A stretch of 64,000 bases of DNA from an uncultured Anaerolineae bacterium (GTDB lineage Bacteria; Chloroflexota; Anaerolineae; Aggregatilineales; Phototrophicaceae), in the NCBI GenBank assembly GCA_937995825.1, contig CALKJO010000003.1, positions 248,001-312,000 on the forward strand, read 5' to 3'. Shown here piece after piece: positions 55,739 to 64,000 of this stretch. Made by a program: the position numbers and the translations under genes. Below the pieces are notes generated by a model. That model saw nothing but the letters and a program-made list of their open reading frames with translations. It ran no database searches and was not told the origin of the DNA. Position 1 is the first letter of the stretch. The number at the start of each line of letters is the position of its first letter.

Positions 55739-58531
55739 ATGCGCGGTGAATTAGTTGCCCTCGATCTAGAAACAACCGGTCTCGACCCTGCTCATGATGA
55801 CATCATCGAGATCGGGGCGGTTCGCTTCGAGGGCGACCGCATCATCGATGAACTTGCGGTGCTGATCAAGCCAGCTCGCCCGATCCCACCAGTCGTCACT
55901 CAGCTAACCGGCATCGCGCCGGAAGATGTGGCGGATGCGCCGCCGATCGCCGAGGTGCTGCCTCAGCTGATCGCATTTGTGGGAAATGCGCCCTGGATCG
56001 CCCACAATGCGGCATTTGACGGCGCATTTCTCGACCGTCACCGCGCGCTCATCGGTAATTTTCGCATCGACACCTTCGATCTCGCGCCCATTCTGCTGCC
56101 TCAGTCCACGCGCTACAGCCTAACCAGTCTGACTCAGCTCACTGGCTTTGATATCGAGTCAGCGCACCGTGCGCTGTATGACGCCAGAGCAACTGCACAT
56201 GTCTACTGGACACTCTGGGAGAAGCTGATCGCCCTGCCTCTGCCAGTGATTCTGGAAATAGCGACAGTGGCGCGCAGCAGCCGCTGGTCGCTGCTTCCCA
56301 TCTTTGAGGCAGCGCTCAATGAGCATGGGATAACTGACCTACCCACGCAGTTTGAGCGCGCCTTCGCCACGCCAACCGCCATCTTCGATCCGCTCGCACC
56401 AGCAGAAGCGCATCTCCAGCGCAAATCCCCAGAGCAGCCGATCAGCCGCGACGCGGTTCACCACTTATTGGGCGACAGCAGTCCCCTTGCTCAGGTGCTT
56501 CCGGGCTTCGAAAAGCGGAGCGGTCAGTTGGATATGGCATCCTCGATTGCCGATGCCTTCAACAACGCCCTTCATCTGCTTGTGGAGGCTGGCACAGGCA
56601 TCGGCAAGTCGATGGGCTATCTGGTTCCGGCGGCGCTTTGGGCAGTCCAGAATCAGGATCGCGTAGTCATCTCAACCAATACGATCAGCCTTCAGGAGCA
56701 GCTTCTCAACCACGATATTCCGCTTCTGCAAACGCTGTTCGATACGCCGGTGCGGGCCGCGCTGCTCAAAGGTCGGTCGAACTACCTCTGTCCCCGACGG
56801 CTGCTTGAAGCGCGTCGTTCGCTTCCATTCAGCAGCGATGAAGCGCGTATGATCGCCAAGCTGCTCGTCTGGCTGACCGAGAGTAAATCGGGAGACCGGA
56901 GCGAGATCAATCTGCGCGGCAGCGATGAACAGTTCACTTGGTCGAGGTTTAGCGCTGAAGACAGGGAGTGTGACGAGCATGTGTGCATCAGCGCCATGCA
57001 AGGGGTTTGCCCTTTTTACAAGGCGCGACGGAATGCCGACAATGCGCATCTGGTGATCATCAATCACGCGCTGCTCATGTCCGATGCGACATCAGAAACA
57101 GCCCTTCTCCCTCCCTTCTCGCGCATTGTGATAGACGAAGGACATCAGCTCGAAGATGCCATCACGAATGCGCTCAGCACCAAGCTCGATCAGCAGGGTA
57201 TCGAACGTAACCTCAATGACACAGCGGCTCTGATACTATCGATGGTGACCAGCCTGAGAAGCGGCGCACCCACAAAATATGCAGATCGCTTTGCCGACTT
57301 TGCGCAAGCTGTCACTGCTGCCTTGAAAGACATGCGCGCCCTCAACATTAGGTTGTTCGCAAACTGCCGTTACATCGTAGAGGACGCGGCACAGCGCAGC
57401 AATCTCTATCAGCAAGTTCGACTGGACTCCGCCATCCGGTTATCGAGCAGCTTTGCGCAGGCGCAGATTACTTGGGGGCATCTGCGCGAGTTTTTCGATC
57501 TCATTATCCAGAAAATGCATGAATCGGCGGCGCTGCTTCGAAAGCTGTCTGCTCACCCGATCCCAGACTATGACAACCTGCTGCGCACTCTTAACCGAAC
57601 GACAAACGAGCTGCTGTCCACGCAGCAGCAGCTTGAAATGTTTTTCAATGCTCCGGATGCCAATACGATTTACTGGATCAATCAAGGGCAGTATGAGGCA
57701 GATTATATCAGCCTGCACACTGCCCCCCTGCAGGTCGGATCCATCCTCGAGCGGTCGATCTGGAATCAGAAAGCAAGCGCCATCGTCACCAGCGCGACTC
57801 TACAGGTGAATGGCAGCTTTGAATTCATTCAGCAGCGCCTAGGGGCGGAAATCGCAGGAACGATGAGCGTCGAGTCGCCGTTCAATTACCGCGAGTCATC
57901 CCTGGTCTTTATTCCCTTAGACATGCCGGAACCCACTGATCGTGACCGTTATCAGCAGATGCTAGAACGCGCGGTCATCGAACTTGCGGCGGCGTTGGAC
58001 GGTCGAACAATGGTCTTGTTCACCAGCTATGCCCACCTACGCCAGACCGCTCAGGTCATCACGCCGCGCTTAGCATTGGGCGGGATCATCGTCTATGACC
58101 AAAGTGATGGCAGCAGCCGTCAGGCGCTCCTGGAAGGCTTCCGAAGCAGCGAAAAAGCCGTTCTGCTCGGCACTAAAAGCTTCTGGGAAGGCATCGACAT
58201 TCCAGGCAACGCGCTCAGCGCGCTTGTGATCTCCCGCCTGCCCTTTCAGCCGCCAAATGATCCCATCTTCGCAGCCCGATCTGAGCATTACGCAGACTCA
58301 TTCAATGCCTTTGCGCTTCCGGATGCTGTTCTCCGTTTTCGCCAGGGATTCGGGCGGCTGATTCGAACCCAAACGGATCGCGGCGTGGTGGTGATTATGG
58401 ATGCGCGTATCCGCACTAAACGCTATGGCGCCGCTTTTATAGACTCGCTGCCAGACTGCACCGTCCAGACCAGTCCACTGTCCGCGCTTGCCGACATGGC
58501 TGTTAAGTGGATCAAGCGAACTGCAAACTGA
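55739..58531 (+). CDS. dinG: DinG-family helicase with N-terminal DEDD exonuclease domain
   Basis: The 930-residue protein starts with a 3'-5' exonuclease domain like DNA polymerase III epsilon (ALDLETTGLDP, WIAHNAAFDGAFLDRH, HRALYDARATAHVY). The helicase part has Walker A EAGTGIGKSMGY, four Fe-S cysteines (YLCPRR, RECDEHVC, GVCPFY) and DEGH box VIDEGHQLED, then motif VI QGFGRLIRTQTDRG. It unwinds DNA with 5'-3' polarity in characterised relatives. Fused forms are common in Firmicutes and Chloroflexota. It lies 13 bp after the PstS-like gene. Confidence 0.94.
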   Translation: MRGELVALDLETTGLDPAHDDIIEIGAVRFEGDRIIDELAVLIKPARPIPPVVTQLTGIAPEDVADAPPIAEVLPQLIAFVGNAPWIAHNAAFDGAFLDRHRALIGNFRIDTFDLAPILLPQSTRYSLTSLTQLTGFDIESAHRALYDARATAHVYWTLWEKLIALPLPVILEIATVARSSRWSLLPIFEAALNEHGITDLPTQFERAFATPTAIFDPLAPAEAHLQRKSPEQPISRDAVHHLLGDSSPLAQVLPGFEKRSGQLDMASSIADAFNNALHLLVEAGTGIGKSMGYLVPAALWAVQNQDRVVISTNTISLQEQLLNHDIPLLQTLFDTPVRAALLKGRSNYLCPRRLLEARRSLPFSSDEARMIAKLLVWLTESKSGDRSEINLRGSDEQFTWSRFSAEDRECDEHVCISAMQGVCPFYKARRNADNAHLVIINHALLMSDATSETALLPPFSRIVIDEGHQLEDAITNALSTKLDQQGIERNLNDTAALILSMVTSLRSGAPTKYADRFADFAQAVTAALKDMRALNIRLFANCRYIVEDAAQRSNLYQQVRLDSAIRLSSSFAQAQITWGHLREFFDLIIQKMHESAALLRKLSAHPIPDYDNLLRTLNRTTNELLSTQQQLEMFFNAPDANTIYWINQGQYEADYISLHTAPLQVGSILERSIWNQKASAIVTSATLQVNGSFEFIQQRLGAEIAGTMSVESPFNYRESSLVFIPLDMPEPTDRDRYQQMLERAVIELAAALDGRTMVLFTSYAHLRQTAQVITPRLALGGIIVYDQSDGSSRQALLEGFRSSEKAVLLGTKSFWEGIDIPGNALSALVISRLPFQPPNDPIFAARSEHYADSFNAFALPDAVLRFRQGFGRLIRTQTDRGVVVIMDARIRTKRYGAAFIDSLPDCTVQTSPLSALADMAVKWIKRTAN

Positions 58532-58621
58532 GTTCTATCAATTGTCCTTTCCAAGTTCGGATATACTAAAATTGCTTTTAATTTGTCATCTACCCGCGTG
58601 GATAATTGGAACGCAGCAAGC

Positions 58622-59962
58622 ATGAGCGCTGACCTCATTACAGCCCCCATTACTCAGCAATGTTCAGCCCAAACTGAGGCTCTAAGTTCAGCCCTCAGCG
58701 CAGCATTCGCCATGCACACCTGCCTAGTGATCGCATCTCCTGCGTCTGTGTCTTTGCAGTCAATTATTGACACCTTCGTTGACCCAGACTTCCCACCTTT
58801 ATCGATTGTGGCATTGAACCGCCCAACAGGCTCGAAAAACACCTTTCTCCTCCAGACGCTGGCTGTATTGGGGACGACAGATCAGCATGGTGCGGTCAGC
58901 CGCTCTAACTCGTTGAAGGGTGCTGTCCAGGCTTGTGAAAGTTCTCAGTCGCAGAAACAAAGCATTGTCATCAGCGGTGCAGAACTGCTGGTTGAACCTG
59001 CTTTTGGAAGACAAGGCGTTGCCTTTCTATCCCAGCTTGCCGATTTAGCCGACTCGAAACCGCTGCTCCGTTTCATTCTAATTGTGGATTGTGCATCAAC
59101 AGCTCGGTTGTGCAGCGTTCTGGATGTGCTGAATGTCACTCATTGTGAGCTTGCACCGGCTGATCTGGGGGTTCCGTTTGCCTTTCAATCGCGTAAAAAT
59201 GAAAGCGCTGACGATCATCTGCATGTTCTCTACCAGCAAATTGCAGCACTGCAAGCTCAGCTTGAGCAGCAGCAGCGTCACGTTCAGGCAGTCGATCTTC
59301 TTAGGCAAACCATTGTCAGCACGGTCTCACATGAACTCAACACGCCGCTGCTGCAAATCAAGACCGCGATTCATATGTTGGCAGAAGACAGCAACCGTGA
59401 CCGCGAAACACTGCTGAGTCTTGCCATTGACGCTGCTTCTCGGCTTCAGGCTCAAGTACAAAACATCAACCAGCTCGCCCAGGCACTGGATTTCCAACCA
59501 CAGCCGATCACTGTCCGCGATGCCATCGACCAGGCGCTGTCCAATCTGCGGCGTTCGTGGACAGCTAAAGGCAAGCTCGACCGCGTTCAGGTCCAAATAG
59601 AGGCTGGTCTCCCCCTAGTGAACGCAGATCGCAGAGGGATCGGGATTGTGCTGTTTCATCTGATTGACAATGCGCTCAAGTTCAGCGAAGATGTCATTCA
59701 GATTACCGCCACCCGCTCCGAGATGGGGATTACGCTGCGCGTTGTCGATCGGGGAATCGGCATTGCGCCGCATATTCGAAGCCGAATTTTTGATCTGTTC
59801 TTTCAAGGAGATAATTCCACCACCCGCAAATACGGTGGACTAGGGATCGGTCTCGCTATTGTACGGCTGATTCTGGATCGACATGGCATCCCGATTACGC
59901 TTGAGGACACCGCTCGCGGATGCAGCTTTGCTTTCAGCCTGCCGGCTGTGGACATGCCCTGA
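58622..59962 (+). CDS. Sensor histidine kinase with degenerate NTPase-like N-terminus
   Basis: The protein has 446 residues and no membrane helix. The N-terminal 200 residues resemble the AAA-type TniB/ExeA fold (FLLQTLAVLG, then IVISGAELL and FLSQLADLADS), but there is no Walker A lysine loop and the Walker B acid is missing. A coiled coil (about 205-235) leads to the kinase: H-box STVSHELNTPLLQIK, N-box LIDNALKFSED, G1 DRGIGIAP and G2 GGLGIGLAIV. ATG at 58622 is used; TTG at 58583 adds 13 residues. Possible input is a bound ligand or partner rather than nucleotide. No regulator is adjacent. Confidence 0.85.
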   Translation: MSADLITAPITQQCSAQTEALSSALSAAFAMHTCLVIASPASVSLQSIIDTFVDPDFPPLSIVALNRPTGSKNTFLLQTLAVLGTTDQHGAVSRSNSLKGAVQACESSQSQKQSIVISGAELLVEPAFGRQGVAFLSQLADLADSKPLLRFILIVDCASTARLCSVLDVLNVTHCELAPADLGVPFAFQSRKNESADDHLHVLYQQIAALQAQLEQQQRHVQAVDLLRQTIVSTVSHELNTPLLQIKTAIHMLAEDSNRDRETLLSLAIDAASRLQAQVQNINQLAQALDFQPQPITVRDAIDQALSNLRRSWTAKGKLDRVQVQIEAGLPLVNADRRGIGIVLFHLIDNALKFSEDVIQITATRSEMGITLRVVDRGIGIAPHIRSRIFDLFFQGDNSTTRKYGGLGIGLAIVRLILDRHGIPITLEDTARGCSFAFSLPAVDMP

Positions 59963-59996
59963 ACGCTGACAATCACTCAGCGCTCACATAAATTCG

Positions 59997-60025
59997 TTGA
60001 CTCAGCGGACGATTTTCGATACAAT
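59997..60025 (+). promoter_or_regulatory. Sigma70-type promoter for the long-chain prenyl synthase
   Basis: TTGACT at 59997-60002 and TACAAT at 60020-60025 are 17 bp apart, leaving an AT-rich leader of about 70 bases before the ATG at 60103. Confidence 0.65.
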
Positions 60026-60102
60026 GTGTTTATAAAATTTAGTTAGTTCTGAATTTAACAAGTCAAGTGCCAAATAACCTTTTATGGGGATAGGATAACG
60101 TC

Positions 60103-61059
60103 ATGACCTTGCAGCAGTCGGCGCACCCGCCGATGATGATGCAAATTCCGCTCAAACTGCCCGATGCTGTGCAATCAGCGCTGGGGCGGGTGGAAGACCT
60201 AATTCATCAGATTGTGGACAGTGATGTAAACGTCTTGCGAGATGCCAGCCGCCACATCCTCGCCGCCGGAGGTAAACGCATTCGCCCACGCTTAACGCTG
60301 CTGAGCCATTTTGCGGTCGGCGGCGAAGGCTCGGACACTCTTTATCGTATTGCGGCGGCAGTTGAGCTGGTGCACACGGCGAGCGTTGTCCATGATGACA
60401 TCAATGATCATGGCGTGCTGCGCCGTGGTCGTCCTTCTGTGAACGCCTTGTGGGGACGCACCTTCGCCCTTTTGACCGGAGATTTCCTGTTCACCAAAGT
60501 CTATGAGCTGATGGCACCACTCGGCGACCTAAACGTGCCATTTGCCGAAGCGACGATTGCGCTGGTTGAAGGCGAGACTTTACAAGCGGCGGCAGTCAAG
60601 GAGAACAACTTCACGCGAGAAGTTTACTACGACATCATCGCGCGCAAGACAGCCGCGCTCTTCCGCGCCTCTGCCTACCTGGGCGCGGTAACAGCAAATG
60701 ACGACATGACGTATGCAGATGCACTGGCAAACTACGGGTTCAACATCGGCTTGGCATTCCAGATTGTGGACGACATTCTCGATGTGATCGGCGATGAGAA
60801 AAAGCTTGGCAAAACCGCCGGTATCGACATCGAACAGGGACGCGGTTACACAGCTGCGTATGCGAAAGCGGTCGATAGCAGCGACCCTATGGAAACCATC
60901 AAGCGCAAAGTCATGAATGCCGACGCGCTTTCAGAAGCCCGCGATAAATCGCGGATGTTGGTCGACTCGGCGGTCGCTTACCTCGACCTCCTGCCTGAAA
61001 GCGACGCAAAGATAGCGCTGATTGACCTGGCTTACCAAGTCGTCGAACGAGATTTCTAG
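60103..61059 (+). CDS. Long-chain polyprenyl diphosphate synthase
   Basis: This 318-residue prenyl synthase has both Asp-rich motifs in full: DDIND at 98-102 and DDILDVIGD, with GGKRIRPRL in the N-terminal part. The fifth residue before the first motif is Ala93. A small residue there permits long products in characterised enzymes, so a C35-C50 quinone side chain is inferred, in contrast to the Phe in the enzyme at 3398. It is closed by a palindromic terminator. Confidence 0.9.
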   Translation: MTLQQSAHPPMMMQIPLKLPDAVQSALGRVEDLIHQIVDSDVNVLRDASRHILAAGGKRIRPRLTLLSHFAVGGEGSDTLYRIAAAVELVHTASVVHDDINDHGVLRRGRPSVNALWGRTFALLTGDFLFTKVYELMAPLGDLNVPFAEATIALVEGETLQAAAVKENNFTREVYYDIIARKTAALFRASAYLGAVTANDDMTYADALANYGFNIGLAFQIVDDILDVIGDEKKLGKTAGIDIEQGRGYTAAYAKAVDSSDPMETIKRKVMNADALSEARDKSRMLVDSAVAYLDLLPESDAKIALIDLAYQVVERDF

Positions 61060-61089
61060 CAGCTTCAGCGCGAACTTGGTAACCTATAG

Positions 61090-61130
61090 GGTATCTTTGG
61101 GATACATCAGTATCTCTGAGATACCTTTTT
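61090..61130 (+). terminator. Palindromic terminator/attenuator between prenyl synthase and NAD(P)HX repair genes
   Basis: GGTATCT (61090-61096) pairs with AGATACC (61119-61125). Inside, GATAC (61101-61105) pairs with GTATC (61110-61114). TTTTT follows at 61126-61130. The same four blocks can instead form two side-by-side GTATC/GATAC hairpins. It ends only 16 bases before the next start codon, whose AGGA ribosome site follows directly. Confidence 0.7.
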
Positions 61131-61145
61131 GGTCTAGGATGCGCA

Positions 61146-62753
61146 ATGATAAAAATACTCTCGGTCTCTCAAGTTCGCGCTGTCGAAGCTGCAGCCGACG
61201 CAGGCGGCTTGACGTATGCCGACATGATGGATCGCGCAGGTCGCGTGATTGCGCTCCGCGTTCGGGAACTGCTTGAACGCCTGCCCGACGCAGATCGCGC
61301 TGTGACAATTCTGGTCGGCGGCGGGAGCAACGGCGGCGATGGGCTGACCGCTGCAAAACATCTCGCCCAGATGGGCGGTGCCCTGATCCGCTGTTATCTG
61401 CTCCAGCGGCGTGAGGGAGATGCACTTGTTGAAAATGCGCGCAAAGCAGGTGTGTCCATCGCCTATGCCGAGGATGATCAGCGTTATCGCGTTCTCACCA
61501 ACATGATCGCCAGCGCCAACATCGTCATCGATGCCTTGTTCGGGATCGGCGTCAAACTCCCGCTGCGCGATGATGCTGCTAAACTGCTCCGCGCTGCTGC
61601 TGCCGCGCTTGATGACCAAGGCGAACTGCCGCCGCTGATCGATCCAGCCGCCCCAGCACGCCGCTCAACACGCGCTTATGTACTAGCAGTGGACTGTCCA
61701 AGCGGTTTGGACTGCGACACAGGGGAGATCGACCGTTTCGCCATCAATGCCGACGAAACAGTGACCTTTATCGGCGTCAAGCCAGGGCTGATCACCTTCC
61801 CCGGCGCGGCGGCGGTCGGCGAACTGCGCTTTTCGCATTTAGGCATTCCCGCAAATGTACCGGAGCTGCGCGCAGAGAAGCGTTTCCTTGTCGCTGGAAG
61901 CGATGCGCAGGTGCAGCTTCCATCCCGTCCAGCGGACGCGCACAAAGGCACTTTCGGTTCCGTGCTGATCGTCGGCGGATCAGGGCATTACATGGGTGCG
62001 CCGGCGCTGGCTGCCAAGGGCGCATACGCAGTCGGCGCAGGTCTGGTGACAGTTGCCGCGCCCGCGCCGATCACGACCGCGCTCGCCCCATCGATGCTTG
62101 AGACGACATGGCTACCGCTGCCCGCTCACACTGAGGGCGAGAACGTCATGATTGATACTGCCGCTTCTGACATTGTAATAGACCACATCAAGCGGGCTGA
62201 CGCGCTGGTGATCGGATGCGGGATTGGCACACACCCATCGACAGAGGGCTTTTTCTACACACTCTTGAGGCATCTGAGCGCAAAACAAGAAGCGCGCCCA
62301 ATTGTGATTCTTGACGCAGACGCGCTCAATATGCTCAGTTCGCGCAGTGAGTGGTGGAAGTTGCTCCCCGCCAACACCATGCTGACACCACATCCAGGCG
62401 AGATGGCTCGGCTGTGTGGTCTTTCAACGATGGATGTCCAGAGGCAACGGTTGGCATTGGTGGGTGAGAAATCCGCCGAGTGGCAGTGCGTGGTTGTCCT
62501 GAAAGGCGCGCACACCCTGATCGCTGAACCAACAGGCAGAGTCGCTGCCCTACCTCATAAAGTCCCGGCGCTTGCCAAAGCCGGCACTGGCGACACGCTG
62601 GGAGGCATGATCGCGGGGATCGCCGCCGCCGGAGCTAACCCATTCGATGCGGCGGTGTGCGGCGCGTATTTTCACGCTTCCGCAGGCATGAAGGCAATAC
62701 AGCAGATCAATCCCCGATCTGTTTTGGCAAGCGACCTGGCTCATTTCGTTTAA
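61146..62753 (+). CDS. nnr: Bifunctional NAD(P)HX epimerase/dehydratase
   Basis: The 535-residue metabolite-repair enzyme restores hydrated NADH and NADPH. The N-terminal epimerase (about 1-220) has VGGGSNGGDGLTAAKHL and DCPSGLDCDTG. The C-terminal ADP-dependent dehydratase (about 250-530) has KGTFGSVLIVGGSG, LTPHPGEMARL, LKGAHTLIAEP and the ribokinase-like GTGDTLGGMIAG. The length is typical of the fused form. The ATG has AGGA six bases upstream. Expression requires read-through of, or initiation within, the palindromic terminator just upstream. Confidence 0.95.
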   Translation: MIKILSVSQVRAVEAAADAGGLTYADMMDRAGRVIALRVRELLERLPDADRAVTILVGGGSNGGDGLTAAKHLAQMGGALIRCYLLQRREGDALVENARKAGVSIAYAEDDQRYRVLTNMIASANIVIDALFGIGVKLPLRDDAAKLLRAAAAALDDQGELPPLIDPAAPARRSTRAYVLAVDCPSGLDCDTGEIDRFAINADETVTFIGVKPGLITFPGAAAVGELRFSHLGIPANVPELRAEKRFLVAGSDAQVQLPSRPADAHKGTFGSVLIVGGSGHYMGAPALAAKGAYAVGAGLVTVAAPAPITTALAPSMLETTWLPLPAHTEGENVMIDTAASDIVIDHIKRADALVIGCGIGTHPSTEGFFYTLLRHLSAKQEARPIVILDADALNMLSSRSEWWKLLPANTMLTPHPGEMARLCGLSTMDVQRQRLALVGEKSAEWQCVVVLKGAHTLIAEPTGRVAALPHKVPALAKAGTGDTLGGMIAGIAAAGANPFDAAVCGAYFHASAGMKAIQQINPRSVLASDLAHFV

Positions 62754-62766
62754 GATCGCCCCAGTT

Positions 62767-63015
62767 TCAATTCAGACCCAGTTCTGCCTTTAGGCGGCGC
62801 GCCGCCGCTTTCCCCTCTGCGATGCGGTCTGCCGCCAGATCGCGCGCCGAACGAGCAGAACTCGAATGAAGCCGCGCTTTCAGGCGTTTCCGAAACGCGG
62901 CTCCGCTCTCAGGCGCGACCAGTAGGGTAATCATGCCCGCGATCAATGCTCCAAGCAGCGTCCCAGCGATTAACGCGCCCGCCTCCCAGCGAAACGGTTC
63001 AGAAGTGCGCTTCAT
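62767..63015 (-). CDS. YtxH-like small membrane protein
   Basis: The predicted 81-82 residue protein has one membrane helix followed by the YtxH-family pattern LLVAPESGAAFRKRLK and a charged, Ala-rich helix. Such proteins are stress-associated in Bacillus; role unknown. ATG at 63015 overlaps the end of the upstream gene by 17 bp; an earlier start at 63042 is possible. Confidence 0.7.
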   Translation of the reverse strand: MKRTSEPFRWEAGALIAGTLLGALIAGMITLLVAPESGAAFRKRLKARLHSSSARSARDLAADRIAEGKAAARRLKAELGLN

Positions 63016-63511
63016 CCGCCGCCTCGTTCGCCTGCTGTCCACGTCTGACCGCGCGTCTTAGTCCAATAAGATTTTCAACAAACACAATCAGCGCTGCTAA
63101 AAATCCACCAGTGCGGATAACTGGCTGTGTAAGATTCGCGCTCATGAACTCGACCGTCCCTTTCGCCGTCTTGACTGTCTCTTGCGTGTTCTCAAGAATC
63201 GGCTTGATCTCTGTCTGAACCATCGCAATCAGCCGGGCGATCTGGAGGATGAGAACAGCCAGACTGAGGATGATCAGCGCGCCTTCTAGCGCAAGGAAGA
63301 TAATGACCATATCACGAATGAGACGCACAACCTCGGCGGCGCCCTCGACATCGCTCGCCGTCGCAATCAGCAGCGCCAAGAGAAACAGCAGCAGCAGCAG
63401 CGCGAAGAATCCACCAACACTCACGATGAGAATGCGGCGCAGACTCCACCTAGATGATTCGCGCGGCTCCGGCGCTGACGGCGGCGCGGTCAACTGCGGG
63501 ACATTGGTCAT
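62999..63511 (-). CDS. Membrane protein with amphipathic helical middle
   Basis: The 170-residue protein has two N-terminal membrane helices (about 27-50 and 66-95), then a helical stretch IKPILENTQETVKTAKGTVEF resembling DUF948-type proteins, a third short hydrophobic segment and a charged tail. It overlaps both neighbours, so three small membrane protein genes (63783 down to 62767) form one operon. Function unknown. Confidence 0.7.
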   Translation of the reverse strand: MTNVPQLTAPPSAPEPRESSRWSLRRILIVSVGGFFALLLLLFLLALLIATASDVEGAAEVVRLIRDMVIIFLALEGALIILSLAVLILQIARLIAMVQTEIKPILENTQETVKTAKGTVEFMSANLTQPVIRTGGFLAALIVFVENLIGLRRAVRRGQQANEAADEAHF

Positions 63512-63783
63512 GATCGCCCCTCAACGCGCGAACTCCCCGATAAAAAACGAGTGATGAGCAAGGCGACCACTCCTCCTATCACCGCGCTGGCAGCGCGCAG
63601 CGTGCCAATATTGAAAATATCGCTGTCAAGCGCAGTCCCAACGCCCTGACCGATGGCAAACCCAATCCACGCCATGAACAAATAGAGCAGCAGACGCCGC
63701 CCTCCGCCGCCGAAGATGACGTGAAAGACCGCGCCGGTGAGGGTTGCCAGGATGAATGTGAAAAGCAGCGTTGGAAAGGGCAA
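63508..63783 (-). CDS. Small three-helix membrane protein
   Basis: The 91-residue protein has three hydrophobic helices with glycine-rich turns (FHVIFGGGGRR, GFAIGQGVGTAL). A TTG start at 63783 is supported by GGGAG with seven-base spacing. It overlaps the next gene by ATGA and is the first of the three-gene membrane operon. Function unknown. Confidence 0.65.
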   Translation of the reverse strand: MPFPTLLFTFILATLTGAVFHVIFGGGGRRLLLYLFMAWIGFAIGQGVGTALDSDIFNIGTLRAASAVIGGVVALLITRFLSGSSRVEGRS

Positions 63784-63833
63784 ACTATTGACTCCCTAAT
63801 GTACCGAGGCAATTATAGAAGGAAATCCCTCTT

Positions 63834-63861
63834 TTGAACACCAGCTAGAAAGCGGTATAAT
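63834..63861 (+). promoter_or_regulatory. Promoter giving a probable leaderless transcript
   Basis: TTGAAC at 63834-63839 and TATAAT at 63856-63861 are 16 bp apart. The start codon ATG is at 63868, only six bases past the -10 box, so transcription should begin at or next to the ATG. Confidence 0.6.
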
Positions 63862-63867
63862 TAAAAA

Positions 63868-64000
63868 ATGCAAATTATCGATAAGCGCGTTCAGATTGTC
63901 ACACCAGCCCAGCTCATCTGGGATTTCATCCGCGACATCTCACGCAACCCATCGTGGCAGGTGGATTGCGCGAGAATCTCTTTCATCACGCCTCGTCGCG
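63868..64000 (+). CDS. SRPBCC-like protein, N-terminal part (partial)
   Basis: The first 44 residues of a protein running off the right edge read MQIIDKRVQIVTPAQLIWDF and then IRDISRNPSWQVD. This is the opening of the START/SRPBCC fold: first strand, then a helix with W-x-F-I-x-D and the following SW. These proteins bind hydrophobic ligands; the function cannot be fixed from the fragment. There is no ribosome site before the ATG, consistent with a leaderless message. Confidence 0.55.
   Translation, partial: MQIIDKRVQIVTPAQLIWDFIRDISRNPSWQVDCARISFITPRR

Overview
The window is about 64 kb of densely packed chromosomal DNA from a moderately GC-rich bacterium. The gene content fits Chloroflexota, probably an Anaerolineae-like lineage. 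Supporting features are a stand-alone magnesium-chelatase-type AAA+ ATPase, a type 2 isopentenyl-diphosphate isomerase, a flavin-dependent thymidylate synthase, conservon-like GTPase and roadblock proteins, LysM proteins with Pro/Thr-rich linkers, and a tandem phosphate-binding-protein-like lipoprotein or exoprotein. This assignment is an inference from gene content; no rRNA is present. No tRNA, rRNA, CRISPR array, insertion sequence or prophage was recognised, and there is no gene-free stretch above 300 bp apart from one occupied by a broken response regulator.

Layout. 1-5.6 kb: BchI-like ATPase, acyl carrier protein, isoprenoid genes (fni and a short-chain prenyl synthase) and hemW. 5.7-12.4 kb: a signalling cluster on the + strand made of a Ser/Thr kinase with a beta-propeller, a PP2C phosphatase, a J-domain/VWA protein, a zinc-ribbon/FHA protein, an 81-residue protein, an OmpR-type regulator and a small GTPase. 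12.4-15.6 kb (- strand): pyrG followed by an adenosine-deaminase-like protein that has lost its metal ligands, and a roadblock protein. 15.8-20.3 kb: MoxR, DUF58, a membrane spermidine-synthase-like protein and a DUF1461 protein. 20.5-25.9 kb: yvcK, then gap-pgk-tpiA and a membrane protein. 25.9-31.8 kb: a WecA/MraY-type transferase, upp, ruvB-queA, rplU-rpmA-rpmE (the last fused to a domain resembling the RNA polymerase alpha C-terminal domain) and tdk. 31.9-39.5 kb: a His-rich membrane protein, a cell-envelope LysM/DUF192/M23 operon, a frameshifted response regulator, DUF503, small membrane proteins, DUF547 and a Nudix hydrolase. 39.5-44.6 kb: a SerK-like ParB-fold protein, two small proteins, a JAMM protease and a prepilin peptidase facing mnmA and a cysteine desulfurase. 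44.8-47.5 kb: eno and pyk. 47.6-58.5 kb: a FecR-like/zinc-ribbon pair, yebC-ruvC-ruvA, thyX, a lipoprotein, a truncated globin, a tandem PstS-like protein and a DinG-type helicase-exonuclease. 58.6-64 kb: a histidine kinase with a degenerate NTPase-like N-terminus, a long-chain prenyl synthase, NAD(P)HX repair, three small membrane proteins, and the start of a SRPBCC protein.

How the genes work together. The lower half of glycolysis is almost complete here (gap, pgk, tpiA, eno, pyk), with the gluconeogenesis factor yvcK immediately upstream of gap. Isoprenoid synthesis is represented by isomerisation (fni), a probable GGPP/FPP synthase and a probable long-chain quinone side-chain synthase. 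All three ruv genes are present but split between two loci. The kinase/phosphatase/FHA/J-VWA cluster looks like a self-contained phosphothreonine signalling unit. The most unusual items are the L31 fusion, the catalytically dead-looking adenosine deaminase paired with CTP synthase, and the SerK-like/JAMM/cysteine-desulfurase neighbourhood.
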